From: a virus
Virus record (IMG/VR): IMGVR_UViG_3300032245_000564
Span: 1-23,119 of that record
Length of the DNA stretch: 23,119 bases
Direction: 5' to 3' (one strand)
The notes under the pieces are model-generated. The model was not told where the DNA came from. It ran no database searches and was given only the letters and a program-made list of their open reading frames with translations. Both the position numbers and the translations under genes were made by a program. Positions within the stretch are counted from its first letter, which is position 1; every line of letters begins with the position of its first letter. Below are positions 1 to 7,716 of the stretch, one piece after another.

Positions 1-273
1 CCACCGTTCTAGACAAATGATGACCTTCTGTTCAATCAAACGACTGAGCATGTGAATCTGCCCCGCTGTCCGTTGTGCTGCCTCATGTTCGCCCTTGGCG
101 ATCTGCTGCAACAGGATCGGAGCCAGCTTGATGATGCGCGCAGACAAATCTTCTGCCGCAAGCGCAAGCATGTCAATGTCTCGACGCAAGTCTGCGAGGG
201 TGTCTATTGTCTTTAGACGTTGGCGTTCGCTGATCTGCTCCAACGCCAAATCACCTCGCAAACCTTCTTTCAT
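1..273 (-). CDS. Hypothetical helical protein, partial (C-terminus outside window)
   Basis: An open frame begins with ATG at 273 and stays open for 91 codons to the window edge. Its ATG overlaps the TGA of the upstream cistron as ATGA (270-273), the coupling pattern used throughout this operon, and that is the main reason to believe it. The translation starts MKEGLRGDLALEQISERQ. It is rich in Leu, Ala, Glu, Arg and Ile with no Pro in the first part, so it is probably mostly alpha-helical and perhaps a coiled coil. I recognise no catalytic motif and no family. It is the most distal gene seen of the minus-strand replication operon. Confidence 0.6.
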   Translation of the reverse strand, partial: MKEGLRGDLALEQISERQRLKTIDTLADLRRDIDMLALAAEDLSARIIKLAPILLQQIAKGEHEAAQRTAGQIHMLSRLIEQKVIICLERW

Positions 274-479
274 CGATCAAGCCAATCTCTTGGTGACATC
301 ATGCTGTATTTGCTACGCGCATCTAGATCAATCTTTGACACCATTGCTTTGAAATCTTTGCAACGTTTGCACTTGTCGCATTTTATATCGCAAGGCTTGT
401 AGACTTTACATCCAACGCTTTCGGGTGAGGGTCGGGGGGCGGCTTCAAACACTGCTTGACCAATTGCGTAGCCTCGCAA
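270..479 (-). CDS. Small cysteine-rich hypothetical protein
   Basis: This frame of up to 69 residues has a mid-protein cysteine cluster CDIKCDKCKRC (C-x3-C-x2-C-x2-C) plus one earlier Cys, which suggests a bound metal ion such as zinc. The rest is unremarkable and I recognise no family. The 479 start is a TTG. A GTG at 452, eight bases inside the end of the upstream gene, would give 60 residues and fits the short overlaps of this operon better. Its TGA overlaps the ATG of the next cistron, which supports it as a real gene. Function is unknown. Confidence 0.5.
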   Translation of the reverse strand: MRGYAIGQAVFEAAPRPSPESVGCKVYKPCDIKCDKCKRCKDFKAMVSKIDLDARSKYSMMSPRDWLDR

Positions 480-693
480 TTTCAGCGCGGGCGCATTCGT
501 AATGGGCTGGTCCCCATGACCAGCAATTTTCCAAATGCGTGATTTTTTTATACTCTTCTAATGCTTTGGAATAATTGTCAAACGCCTGCTCTTTTGCTAA
601 CGCAGCGCGTAACATTGGCGCAACCTCATCTAAAGGTTCGCCACTTTCAATTGCGCCCAGCACTAGCCGCGCTGCCTTTTCGAGTTCGCTCAT
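445..693 (-). CDS. Small hypothetical protein (82 aa)
   Basis: An 82-residue, probably mostly helical protein starting MSELEKAARLVLGAIESG. The ATG at 693 has a good ribosome site, GAGGGA, six bases upstream. It has no recognisable domain; the N-terminal half is Ala/Leu/Glu-rich and the C-terminal half contains a WSWG motif. It overlaps the upstream cistron by 47 bases and the downstream one by up to 35. The clear ribosome site and its place in the operon make it likely real, but I cannot assign a function. Confidence 0.6.
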   Translation of the reverse strand: MSELEKAARLVLGAIESGEPLDEVAPMLRAALAKEQAFDNYSKALEEYKKITHLENCWSWGPAHYECARAEIARLRNWSSSV

Positions 694-961
694 ATCTATC
701 CCTCAGTTCATTACGTTGTGCCAACACACACTCAGGACGCACGCAATGGTAGTCACAAGCATGGATGTCCCGCACTTCCACAACTTGCGTTGTAAACCGA
801 TCATTTTCAAAATCGTAGAACAATCCTCTCATTTTTAGGTCGCGCACACAATCGCGCAACGTTTCCGCTGCCCTATCTCGATCAGACATCGGCAACGAAA
901 AATCGTCTTTTCGCGCGCGCATTCGACGGGCTAAAGCAATGATTCGGTCAGTTCTAATCAT
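647..961 (-). CDS. Small hypothetical protein with C-terminal Cys/His cluster
   Basis: A 104-residue protein starting MIRTDRIIALARRMRARK. I chose the ATG at 961 over the upstream one at 991 because it overlaps the TGA of the preceding cistron as ATGA. The N-terminal half is basic and helical. Residues 67-78 hold HACDYHCVRPEC, a Cys/His cluster that might bind a metal ion. The C-terminal tail is Arg/Lys/Ser-rich. I recognise no family. It lies in the distal, accessory part of the replication operon between a membrane peptide and another unknown gene. Confidence 0.6.
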   Translation of the reverse strand: MIRTDRIIALARRMRARKDDFSLPMSDRDRAAETLRDCVRDLKMRGLFYDFENDRFTTQVVEVRDIHACDYHCVRPECVLAQRNELRDRYERTRKGSAASAGRN

Positions 962-1125
962 TTCATCCCCGCAAGCATCACATACATCCAAGCTGCATAG
1001 ACGACCACAATCGCCAACGGCAGGATGTAGTGCTGTTTGGGGAACTTGAGCTTTTCCACATGGAGCTTGGCGTAAGGCCCAAATGCCGACTTCATCGTGC
1101 GTGGTACGAATTGCTTGTTGCTCAT
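958..1125 (-). CDS. Small single-span membrane protein (55 aa)
   Basis: The ATG at 1125 is preceded by AAAGGAG about seven bases away, and both ends show ATGA overlaps, with the helicase stop upstream and with the next gene at 958-961. The product begins MSNKQFVPRTMKSAFGPY, has a basic amphipathic N-terminal half, then one hydrophobic stretch of about 20 residues (ILPLAIVVVYAAWMYVMLAG) reaching almost to the C-terminus. That predicts a single inner-membrane helix with the basic part in the cytoplasm. Its role is unknown; a membrane anchor or a host-directed peptide are both possible. Confidence 0.7.
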   Translation of the reverse strand: MSNKQFVPRTMKSAFGPYAKLHVEKLKFPKQHYILPLAIVVVYAAWMYVMLAGMK

Positions 1126-2531
1126 GCTGTCTCCTTTAGTTCTCGATACCGTTTCACTGCGCTTCTCAGATCAGCTTGGGTAGACGCCTTGTCGTTTAGC
1201 GCAAGGGCCTGAGCCTGATCCAATGTTGACTGCATCAGGATGCGGTGGCAGATCACCGGCACACCTTGACCTTGGCGGCGCACCCGAGCGTTGAACTGCT
1301 CATATAGGTCGAGTGACCAATTCAACCCGAACCACACCAGGATGTGCCCGTTGTCCTGCAACCCGTCGATACCGTGACCCATCGACGCCGGATGGCCGAT
1401 CATCAAAGGGCATTCCCCAGCTTTCCAGCGGCGCATGGCACTGACCAGTGACCGCTCGCTCTTACACTCGGTCAGGTTGATTGGGTTCAGATGCTTGAAC
1501 CGAGTCATGATCCGCTCTGCATCGCTTCGATAAGCATAGGCGCACAGAACCGGAGAACCCTGAGCCTCATCAATGATGTCCTCCAGTGCATCGAGCTTGA
1601 GTTCATGCACCGGCTCCCATAGCGGCATGCCTGCTACGGGGTACATGGCACCGTTGGAGAATTGCAGGCACTTGTTGGTCAGCGATGCCTGATTAAACAT
1701 CTCGACCGTGGTGCCACTGTCGAGCGTCAGGAAGAACTCACGCTCCATGCGCTCATACATGTCCCGCAGTTCCCCAGGCATCTCGATCTCGATGTCGTTG
1801 ACCATCAGGTCGGGCAGCGGGTTGTAGTCCTCCGCACTCATCTCCAACGTGATGTCACCGATCAATGTCTTGATCTTGTCCTCAGTGTCGTCAAACGGCA
1901 CCTCTTTATACGGCCCAACCTTGCGATAAAACCGTGTGCGAAACGCAGTCTTGCTGGTGCCAAGACGCTCACCACGATCCACTACCAAGAACTGACCATG
2001 TAGGTCTTTGTAGCCATTGCTGGCCGGTGTGCCGGTGAGTCCTGTAGACCAGTCGAATTGGTCTGCGATCTTGCGAAACGCTTTCACCCGATTGGTGTTG
2101 CTGTTCTTCATCTTGCTGATTTCATCCCACACGATCCCGTTAAACGGCATGGGGCGTTTCTTGGCTACGAAATAAGTTTGGATGGTGTCACTCAGCCACC
2201 CCAGGTTTTCGTAGTTGATCAGGTAGATGTTCGCAGGGCGCATCAGTGCGCGCGTGCGTTGATCGCGTGAACCTGTCAACAGACTGAACGTCAGGTCTTT
2301 AGTATGCTGCCACTTCTCAGCCTCTTGACGCCACACCAGTCGGATGACTCGGATCGGAGCCACGATGATGACGCTGCGCAAGTAGCCCACCGACAACAAG
2401 TGCGCGAGTGACGTTAGCGTGATGACAGTCTTGCCCAGTCCCATGTCGAGCCAAAGCATCGAGCTTTGCCGAGTGGACTGGAAGTTGACTGCCTTTTGCT
2501 GATACGGATGAAGCAAGTTGGGAGTTAACAT
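1122..2531 (-). CDS. SNF2-type DEAD/DEAH-box helicase
   Basis: This is a superfamily 2 ATPase of the SNF2-like group, expected to translocate on or remodel DNA during phage replication or recombination. With the ATG at 2531 (469 aa), the Walker A motif DMGLGKT is at residues 29-35, motif II is DEIS at 136-139, motif III LTGTP is at 165-169, and the C-terminal lobe ends in the motif VI region ARVRRQGQ at about 415-422, close to the SNF2 R-x-x-R-x-G-Q signature. I preferred this start to the one at 2597 because it has a G-rich ribosome site and overlaps the methylase stop by only 7 bases, whereas the longer version overlaps by 73. Such helicases commonly sit beside VRR-NUC and DUF2800/DUF2815 genes in phage replication modules, as here. 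Confidence 0.93.
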   Translation of the reverse strand: MLTPNLLHPYQQKAVNFQSTRQSSMLWLDMGLGKTVITLTSLAHLLSVGYLRSVIIVAPIRVIRLVWRQEAEKWQHTKDLTFSLLTGSRDQRTRALMRPANIYLINYENLGWLSDTIQTYFVAKKRPMPFNGIVWDEISKMKNSNTNRVKAFRKIADQFDWSTGLTGTPASNGYKDLHGQFLVVDRGERLGTSKTAFRTRFYRKVGPYKEVPFDDTEDKIKTLIGDITLEMSAEDYNPLPDLMVNDIEIEMPGELRDMYERMEREFFLTLDSGTTVEMFNQASLTNKCLQFSNGAMYPVAGMPLWEPVHELKLDALEDIIDEAQGSPVLCAYAYRSDAERIMTRFKHLNPINLTECKSERSLVSAMRRWKAGECPLMIGHPASMGHGIDGLQDNGHILVWFGLNWSLDLYEQFNARVRRQGQGVPVICHRILMQSTLDQAQALALNDKASTQADLRSAVKRYRELKETA

Positions 2532-3085
2532 GCCGCACCCCACTGCGCAGCCATCGCATCGGCAATCCCCTGATACGTCCTGCTGCGTTCCTTCCATCGA
2601 GTAGGGCTAGGTGCCATGCGATGTACGCGGGCTTCCCTACCATCCACAATGTCGGTGGGTGTAAGCGGCGGCAAATTCTTCAACCACAAGCACGTGGCTT
2701 TTGTTTCACCGTGACCAAACATCCACGGTTGTACAACCTGAGTGGGCTTGCGAATCGCGGTGCTGATGATGCTGATCGGGTTCTCTAGTGCGATTTTCTC
2801 AATTGGTGCGTCAAGTAGTTTGCGCACAAACTCAAGTGCTTTTTGCTGAACTCCGCTTTTTCTTTTTTCTTCAAAGTGGCGCGCACCGCTGACTGCAAGA
2901 TGTGTGCATGGGGGATGACAGATCATCATGTCCCATCCACATTCAATAATGTCAAACACATCACCCTTGTAGTGCAGACCGGAAACTTCCGACTCCAATA
3001 GATCGCAGGACATCGCAAAGTGTCCCATCCTGCTAAAAGCGTCCCGCACTCTGCCGGAATACTCACACGCAACCAAGACGTTCAT
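2525..3085 (-). CDS. Small DNA cytosine-5 methyltransferase-like protein
   Basis: This 186-residue protein resembles a short form of C5 DNA methyltransferases. The start MNVLVACEYSGRVRDAF looks like the SAM-binding motif I. HPPC at residues 57-60 places the catalytic Cys60 in motif IV. ENP at 101-103 matches the ENV motif VI with its catalytic Glu. It is far shorter than ordinary C5 methylases (over 300 aa) and has little room for a target-recognition domain, so specificity may be relaxed or supplied by a partner, or the reaction may differ. Its ATG overlaps the VRR-NUC stop as ATGA. A phage enzyme of this kind would most plausibly modify phage DNA against host restriction; that role is inference. 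Confidence 0.8.
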   Translation of the reverse strand: MNVLVACEYSGRVRDAFSRMGHFAMSCDLLESEVSGLHYKGDVFDIIECGWDMMICHPPCTHLAVSGARHFEEKRKSGVQQKALEFVRKLLDAPIEKIALENPISIISTAIRKPTQVVQPWMFGHGETKATCLWLKNLPPLTPTDIVDGREARVHRMAPSPTRWKERSRTYQGIADAMAAQWGAAC

Positions 3086-3366
3086 ATCCCCATCACCATC
3101 AGATCAATCATCAGCATTCCATCCTTTACATTGTCAATTACGAATACGTTTACTTTGTGCTGTCGAAGTCTGTGGTGCTCGCGTTCCTGCGCGTCTGTGG
3201 GCTTTTGCCCCTCACGCTTGAACTCGCAAAAGAACATCCTGCCATTGGACATGATGAACAATCGGTCGGGTACTGCTGCTCTGCTTGGACTGGTGAACTT
3301 GTACGCTAAGATGTTCTTAGTCTTTGCGTACTCGCAGACTTTTTCTTCAATCTGCTTTTCCAGCAA
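3082..3366 (-). CDS. VRR-NUC domain nuclease
   Basis: A small PD-(D/E)XK-fold nuclease of the VRR-NUC family. The core is visible as VPDRLFI (Pro-Asp of motif II), CEFKREG (the E-x-K pair) and a following conserved Gln in PTDAQE. Free-standing phage VRR-NUC proteins of about 90-110 residues are thought to act on branched or flapped DNA. No ATG is available at the N-terminus. I chose the TTG at 3366, or the adjacent CTG at 3363 with GAGGTGG six bases upstream, because family members begin near LLEKQIEEKV. A GTG at 3423 with AAGGAG upstream gives a 113-residue version but overlaps the previous gene by 77 bases. The stop overlaps the methylase start as ATGA. Confidence 0.87.
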   Translation of the reverse strand: MLEKQIEEKVCEYAKTKNILAYKFTSPSRAAVPDRLFIMSNGRMFFCEFKREGQKPTDAQEREHHRLRQHKVNVFVIDNVKDGMLMIDLMVMGI

Positions 3367-3574
3367 TTTCCACCTCGATAAGTTTTGCCAAGTAATGCGA
3401 AGCCTTGCGCAGGTCTTCCACACCGCCCTTCTCCTTCCAACGACTCACATACTTGACGATGTTGCCTTCCAAATACCCCAGGTTGTTTGCCACGATGTAG
3501 TCCCAAGGCTGGATCGCCTTGGTAACGTAATGCGTGCCACCATGCTGCATATCGTTCATGCGAGAATTAGGCAT
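3347..3574 (-). CDS. DUF3310-family protein
   Basis: A 75-residue protein with the DUF3310 pattern: an N-terminal GGTHY, then QPWDYI, a central NIVKYVSRWKEKGG and DLRKASHYLAKLIE. The family is widespread among phages as a small nucleotide- or replication-associated protein, but its biochemical role is not settled. The ATG at 3574 has AAGGAGG about ten bases upstream. The internal ATG at 3559 overlaps the polymerase stop as ATGA but has no ribosome site, so I kept the first. It is translationally coupled to the polymerase and overlaps the VRR-NUC start. Confidence 0.88.
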   Translation of the reverse strand: MPNSRMNDMQHGGTHYVTKAIQPWDYIVANNLGYLEGNIVKYVSRWKEKGGVEDLRKASHYLAKLIEVEIAGKAD

Positions 3575-5394
3575 AGCTTTTCCACCTCCTTCACATAAAA
3601 ATCAAAGTCAACCGGCAGCGAGATGTCCTTGATGTCGTTGCACACTTGCACACCCCATCCTGACTGCACACCGATCTTGCGCCACTCTGTTTTATCTTTG
3701 AGCGGCGGCATCCACTTCACCAGTGAGTCGCCACCTTCGGCAACGTAATACCGACTTGTGTTCTGAATGGTCTTGTACTGCCCATTCGATTCGACGCTCA
3801 GGTGCGAATTGCGAGGCACCTTGATGCGACACATGAAGTCCATGATGTCGGGCCATCGCTCAATCGTTTCCCGAATAGGCGCACCTTCAACCAGCACCTT
3901 CTCTGCGACCTTCGCCACCACCAGTGCTGAAGCGTCCTGATGCCATGCCATGTTGTACTCATACGCACCCTTGCGCTTGAGTGACCCATCTTCGTATTGC
4001 CCAATGTAGTTGTTCACATCGCGGATCATCATCGCGCGGTAGGTCTTTTGCTCCATCTGAAGTCCGGTCTGTTGCTCCCATTCCCGAACCCAATACTCAA
4101 CCTGATCCACGCAATCGTATGGCAACCTGATCGTTAATCCGTCAGTGTTAGCCTGGATCATCTGCACTCCATGAAACTTGAGTAGTTTCTCAGCCAACAT
4201 GCAGAGCAACAGTTGACCGTTGAGCGTGATCTGCATCGTGAACAGCGGATCGTAAAAGATGCTGAACTTGTTGTTGCTGTCACCGTAGACACCGTTCAAC
4301 GCGAGCTTGAGCATTGCGTTTTCGGCAGACCCCTTCGGGTAGCTTTTACGTTGCTCGAAAAGCTCACCGTAGATCGAGCAGAACCGATTAGTCAGATGTG
4401 CGGGGTGGAACCCGCACTGGATCGCCAAGGTCGGGTAGTAACTGGTGACATCCAAGTCGATGATGACGTTATCGTCATCCGACTCCACCACCATCGACTC
4501 AACCGACCCATGAATGCCGCCGAGTCCGAACACAAACTCAAACCCGTTGATGCTGGCTCGCAAGTCCTTGAAGACACCTTTTGTCTCAGTGATCGACTGA
4601 CCGAGTAGCCAGTTGTGAACCCGAACAAACTCAGGCTGACTGAAGTTGATCCACGGCAGAATCGCGTCCTTCAAGTGAATCACCGGACGCAGTGTCTGCA
4701 ACGGCTCGCGCCCATCGGGGCCGACCTTGTAGCACTGCACACCGGCTGACTCAAGCTCCATCGCAAAGTAGTCTTTGCCGATCTTCGTATCGTTGTGGTT
4801 CATGAAGTCGCGCTTGAGCTTCGCACTCAGTTCTTCTCTGAACCGAATCATCGGCAACGTGTGCTGATAGAACCGTTTTGTCTGCGCCACATCGTGCTGG
4901 TTGTACAGCTTGAGCTTTTGGATATCTTGGCGGTCAAGTATGGTGCCAACAGGAAACGGTAGATCAGCAATCGAGTCTGCCCGCATGTTGAACTCCAAAG
5001 CCTTTAGACCAGTGCTGCGGGCTTTGTTGTCGAAGTGGTGAATCTTGAACAGATCGATCTGCTCGACCATGCGATCAGTGGGCTTGACCATGTGCTTCCA
5101 TCGGTCATCACCATCCTGCCCCTGAATAATCGCCTGGGCTTTGTCGTACAGCGCCGCTGCGCTTGCCTTACCCATCTGCATGAACGTGTGAAGAACCGGA
5201 TAGTCAAACCCAAGGTTGTTGAATCCGACCATCCGGTGCTTACCGTTGCGCAACCAGTGCAAGAACTCCCGCAAAGCATCGGAGTCGTTGCACCAGTCGC
5301 TGATTTCAAACGACCATTGAGCAGGCAAGTCCGCGTGCTCCACGGCAACCGTGAACGCATTCGGAAAAGTCTCAATGTCGTAAATGAAATCCAT
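3556..5394 (-). CDS. Family B DNA polymerase with 3'-5' exonuclease domain
   Basis: The replicative polymerase, 612 aa, with a proofreading domain followed by the polymerase domain. Exonuclease motifs are YDIET (Asp6, Glu8), GFNNLGFDYP (57-66, Asp64) and YNQHD (Asp168). The polymerase motifs are A, DLDVTSYYP at 313-321; B, K363 with NGVYG at 367-371; and C, NTDG at 416-419. Motif C normally reads DTDS, so the first Asp is Asn here while the key second Asp is kept. It is short for family B and resembles compact phage enzymes. Its ATG overlaps the stop of the ssDNA-binding protein gene as TAATG, so expression is probably coupled. No terminal protein gene is evident, so protein-primed replication is not supported. 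Confidence 0.92.
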   Translation of the reverse strand: MDFIYDIETFPNAFTVAVEHADLPAQWSFEISDWCNDSDALREFLHWLRNGKHRMVGFNNLGFDYPVLHTFMQMGKASAAALYDKAQAIIQGQDGDDRWKHMVKPTDRMVEQIDLFKIHHFDNKARSTGLKALEFNMRADSIADLPFPVGTILDRQDIQKLKLYNQHDVAQTKRFYQHTLPMIRFREELSAKLKRDFMNHNDTKIGKDYFAMELESAGVQCYKVGPDGREPLQTLRPVIHLKDAILPWINFSQPEFVRVHNWLLGQSITETKGVFKDLRASINGFEFVFGLGGIHGSVESMVVESDDDNVIIDLDVTSYYPTLAIQCGFHPAHLTNRFCSIYGELFEQRKSYPKGSAENAMLKLALNGVYGDSNNKFSIFYDPLFTMQITLNGQLLLCMLAEKLLKFHGVQMIQANTDGLTIRLPYDCVDQVEYWVREWEQQTGLQMEQKTYRAMMIRDVNNYIGQYEDGSLKRKGAYEYNMAWHQDASALVVAKVAEKVLVEGAPIRETIERWPDIMDFMCRIKVPRNSHLSVESNGQYKTIQNTSRYYVAEGGDSLVKWMPPLKDKTEWRKIGVQSGWGVQVCNDIKDISLPVDFDFYVKEVEKLCLILA

Positions 5395-6038
5395 TACTGA
5401 GGCATCATGAACGGAGGCAGAGGCATCGGGGCTGCGGCAACAGGAGCGGCAGGCGCAGCCACGGCACCGAACATGCTGGATGCGTCAGCAGCACCCTCAC
5501 CGAACGCCTTGTCGTCGCCAGCGAACTGGATCGCCACTAAGTCGCAGCGCACACCGCGCCCGTGCTTGTTGTCCTGCAACCAAGGCTTGACGGCAGCGTT
5601 TACACGACAACCACCGTACATGGCGCGGGTCAGTGCCTGATAAGCCATCGTGTTCGCAGGATCGACTGGCTGACCGTCAGCCTGGATTACCTGCGGAGGC
5701 GTATCCCGACCGGCAGTGATGAACACGTTGCCAGCGTAGCCATCATACGGGGCGAAGGTCTTCTTGTTGACCTTCTCCTCACCGCGTCCATAGCAGCGGG
5801 TCTTGCGGTCACCATTGATCATGCTCATCACGGTGTTGGCGTGCTCTTTCCATTTGTCGAGCGCCATCGCACCGTACCGCTGCATGAACTGGGCAAAGCC
5901 AGCGTGATCCTGCGGCATGATGAACTCGCAGTTGTACGAAATACGGGTAGCACCCGTAACTTCGTTGACCTGCTTCTGCGGTTCTGCGATGTGCGGGAAC
6001 GACAGACGCACGTTGCTGAGATAGATGATGTCCGACAT
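5394..6038 (-). CDS. DUF2815 single-stranded DNA-binding protein
   Basis: A 214-residue protein of the DUF2815 family, considered a phage ssDNA-binding protein with an OB fold like T7 gp2.5. Recognisable features are the N-terminal IIYLSNVRLSFPHI, the middle YDGYAGNVFITAG, and CRVNAAVKPW before the end of the fold. After about residue 170 comes a low-complexity Ala/Pro/Met tail, a likely flexible arm for binding partner proteins, though it lacks the strongly acidic tip typical of SSBs. I chose the ATG at 6038 because CAGGAG lies eight bases upstream; the ATG at 6065 would overlap the nuclease gene. The neighbouring DUF2800 nuclease is its usual genomic partner. Confidence 0.88.
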   Translation of the reverse strand: MSDIIYLSNVRLSFPHIAEPQKQVNEVTGATRISYNCEFIMPQDHAGFAQFMQRYGAMALDKWKEHANTVMSMINGDRKTRCYGRGEEKVNKKTFAPYDGYAGNVFITAGRDTPPQVIQADGQPVDPANTMAYQALTRAMYGGCRVNAAVKPWLQDNKHGRGVRCDLVAIQFAGDDKAFGEGAADASSMFGAVAAPAAPVAAAPMPLPPFMMPQ

Positions 6039-6043
6039 AACAA

Positions 6044-7345
6044 TTACTCCTGAGTTGTTAACCATGACGGTAGGGATTCCACTGCACCGAAGAGCGGCGC
6101 AGCGTTGACTGTGATAGCAGTGCGGCTATCACTAGCAAGTGCGACGACAGGCTCGCCATACGTCTTGCTGACGTACTCGGATTCCATCGTTTTGAGTTGA
6201 CGCTCGGAAAGCGTCTTGCTGGTAGCAGCGTCACCGCTGCCCTTTTCCCATTTGAGCTTTTCAGCCTGAGCGGGACTTACAAACTTGGACACATACAACG
6301 CCGATTTAGGCACGCCCATGCGCTTGAGCTTGTCCTCCATCTCCTCATCGGAGTAGCGCCACGAACGGGTGCCGCGACCGTTGACCAGCTTCAGACCGGC
6401 GATGGTCTGACCAGCACGCAGGCGGCGCTGGGCTTCCTCATGCACACCATCGAGTAGTGTCCGCATGAGAGGCGCAGCCTCCATGATCTGACGAATTTGA
6501 TCGTCAGTCATACTCTTTGGGTCTTTGTCTGCGCTTTGCTGCGCAAGGTCAAGCGGGGCCGCTTGAATGGGACTAAACATCATTCCGATTCCTTCCATTA
6601 CGTTTACTGCCAGTGCGGAGCAAGCGCCCTTCGCACGGCAAAATTTACATTGACTATCACCAGGAACCAACGGGGCATCAGGATCGTCTGTTGCCGCCAC
6701 TTCAGCCTTTAGCTTATCGACATTATCGGCAAACCAGCCAATCGGTCGATCATCATACCGCACCGCCATCCCACCTTTCATCCGCAGTTTAGGCTGGATC
6801 ACTGTCATACGGATCGACTGGCAAGGCCAAGGTAAGTCGATAACCTCGGCCAACGTGCCGTAGGCGTACTGCTCCAGTTGAAGAATGGCGCTGTCCCACG
6901 CATCAGTCATGCCATCCTTGTAGTCGATGATCTCAAGCGTGTCTTCGGTGATGATTTGGCAATCCACCGTCCCGCCCATGTCGCTGCGTCCAAAGATCGA
7001 CTCAGGATTAACCTTTCGCTCCGACACCACCTGCGGATGCTTACCCTGCATATGAAGAATAAAGATCCGCTCACAGATGTAGTTAACGGCTAACCACACC
7101 CGCTCGGCGCGATCCTCATCAACTACGAAGTCGCCTTCATGGTCGGTAAAGGTCTGACCAATGAACGTGTGTGGATCTTTAAGCCCATCATTGATGCAGT
7201 GTTCAAGCAGCGTGTGCGAGTGAGTACCATCAATCGCAGCAGGCCCGGACGGTTGCTCCGGGTACTTTTCTTCTTCACGGATTGAGCCAGGGCAAGCCCG
7301 GAACCGATACCGCTTTGAGGGTGAACGCGAGGCGTGCGTGCTCAC
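6044..7345 (-). CDS. DUF2800 Cas4/RecB-like nuclease
   Basis: A 433-residue PD-(D/E)XK nuclease of the DUF2800 family, related in layout to Cas4 and the AddB/RecB nuclease domain. Visible catalytic elements are GGTVD (Asp128) and IIDYKDG (Asp141, Lys143), followed by the helical QLEQYAYG. One Cys near the N-terminus (Cys18) and CKFCRAKGAC at 233-242 (C-x2-C-x5-C) match the four ligands of a Cas4-type 4Fe-4S cluster. About 170 C-terminal residues are less conserved and may be a DNA-contacting extension. The start is a GTG at 7345 overlapping the previous stop as GTGA. Its likely role is DNA end processing during replication-linked recombination, working with the adjacent ssDNA-binding protein. 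Confidence 0.88.
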   Translation of the reverse strand: MSTHASRSPSKRYRFRACPGSIREEEKYPEQPSGPAAIDGTHSHTLLEHCINDGLKDPHTFIGQTFTDHEGDFVVDEDRAERVWLAVNYICERIFILHMQGKHPQVVSERKVNPESIFGRSDMGGTVDCQIITEDTLEIIDYKDGMTDAWDSAILQLEQYAYGTLAEVIDLPWPCQSIRMTVIQPKLRMKGGMAVRYDDRPIGWFADNVDKLKAEVAATDDPDAPLVPGDSQCKFCRAKGACSALAVNVMEGIGMMFSPIQAAPLDLAQQSADKDPKSMTDDQIRQIMEAAPLMRTLLDGVHEEAQRRLRAGQTIAGLKLVNGRGTRSWRYSDEEMEDKLKRMGVPKSALYVSKFVSPAQAEKLKWEKGSGDAATSKTLSERQLKTMESEYVSKTYGEPVVALASDSRTAITVNAAPLFGAVESLPSWLTTQE

Positions 7346-7716
7346 CGCAGTGCCTCAACCTTGCTGTGGAACTCGGCGTAATGTTCAGCCTTCACATCGT
7401 TGATGTTCGCGTAACCCATCCCGGTCAGGATGGCTTGGATCTCCTGCCCTTTTGCGGGGCCGACAGCACGGTACACATCCATGACGTACTGGATGAGTCC
7501 TTTGGCGTCTGCAAACGGTGCCGGTGCAGCCGCAACAACAGGAATGGGTTGCGGCACAACAACAGGTGCTGGGGCCGGTGCAGGCGGGGCAACCGGAGCG
7601 GGTTGGACGGCAACGGACGGCAACGGACGAGCTGCACCGGTGCCATATGCTGCGATGGTTGCGGTCAGTGCCGTGATCGCGGCAGTCAGTGCTTCAATTT
7701 TCAGTTCGATTGACAT
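7342..7716 (-). CDS. Hypothetical protein with Pro/Ala-rich linker
   Basis: A 124-residue protein in three parts: a short helical, possibly self-associating N-terminus (MSIELKIEALTAAITALTAT), a Pro/Ala/Val low-complexity linker from about 30 to 68, and a compact C-terminal domain with GLIQYVMDVYRAVGP and a terminal helix. The ATG at 7716 has TAAGGA eight bases upstream. It overlaps the regulator gene by 23 bases and the nuclease gene by 4. The layout of two folded ends joined by a flexible tether suggests an adaptor in the replication complex, but I recognise no family and the role is inference. Confidence 0.7.
   Translation of the reverse strand: MSIELKIEALTAAITALTATIAAYGTGAARPLPSVAVQPAPVAPPAPAPAPVVVPQPIPVVAAAPAPFADAKGLIQYVMDVYRAVGPAKGQEIQAILTGMGYANINDVKAEHYAEFHSKVEALR

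Noticed and set aside
2531-2597. Longer helicase start adding 22 residues
   Set aside because: Would overlap the methylase gene by 73 bases; the added Cys-rich residues come from methylase codons in another frame.
4213-4608. Plus-strand frame of 131 codons within the polymerase gene
   Set aside because: Antisense shadow of a strongly conserved polymerase region with all motifs on the other strand.
3556-5394. Protein-primed replication like phi29
   Set aside because: The polymerase is family B, but I see no terminal-protein gene and cannot see the genome ends; a separate primase is present.
7282-7713. Plus-strand frame over the Pro/Ala-rich gene
   Set aside because: Cys/Gly/Arg-rich translation is the expected antisense of GC-rich Pro/Ala codons.
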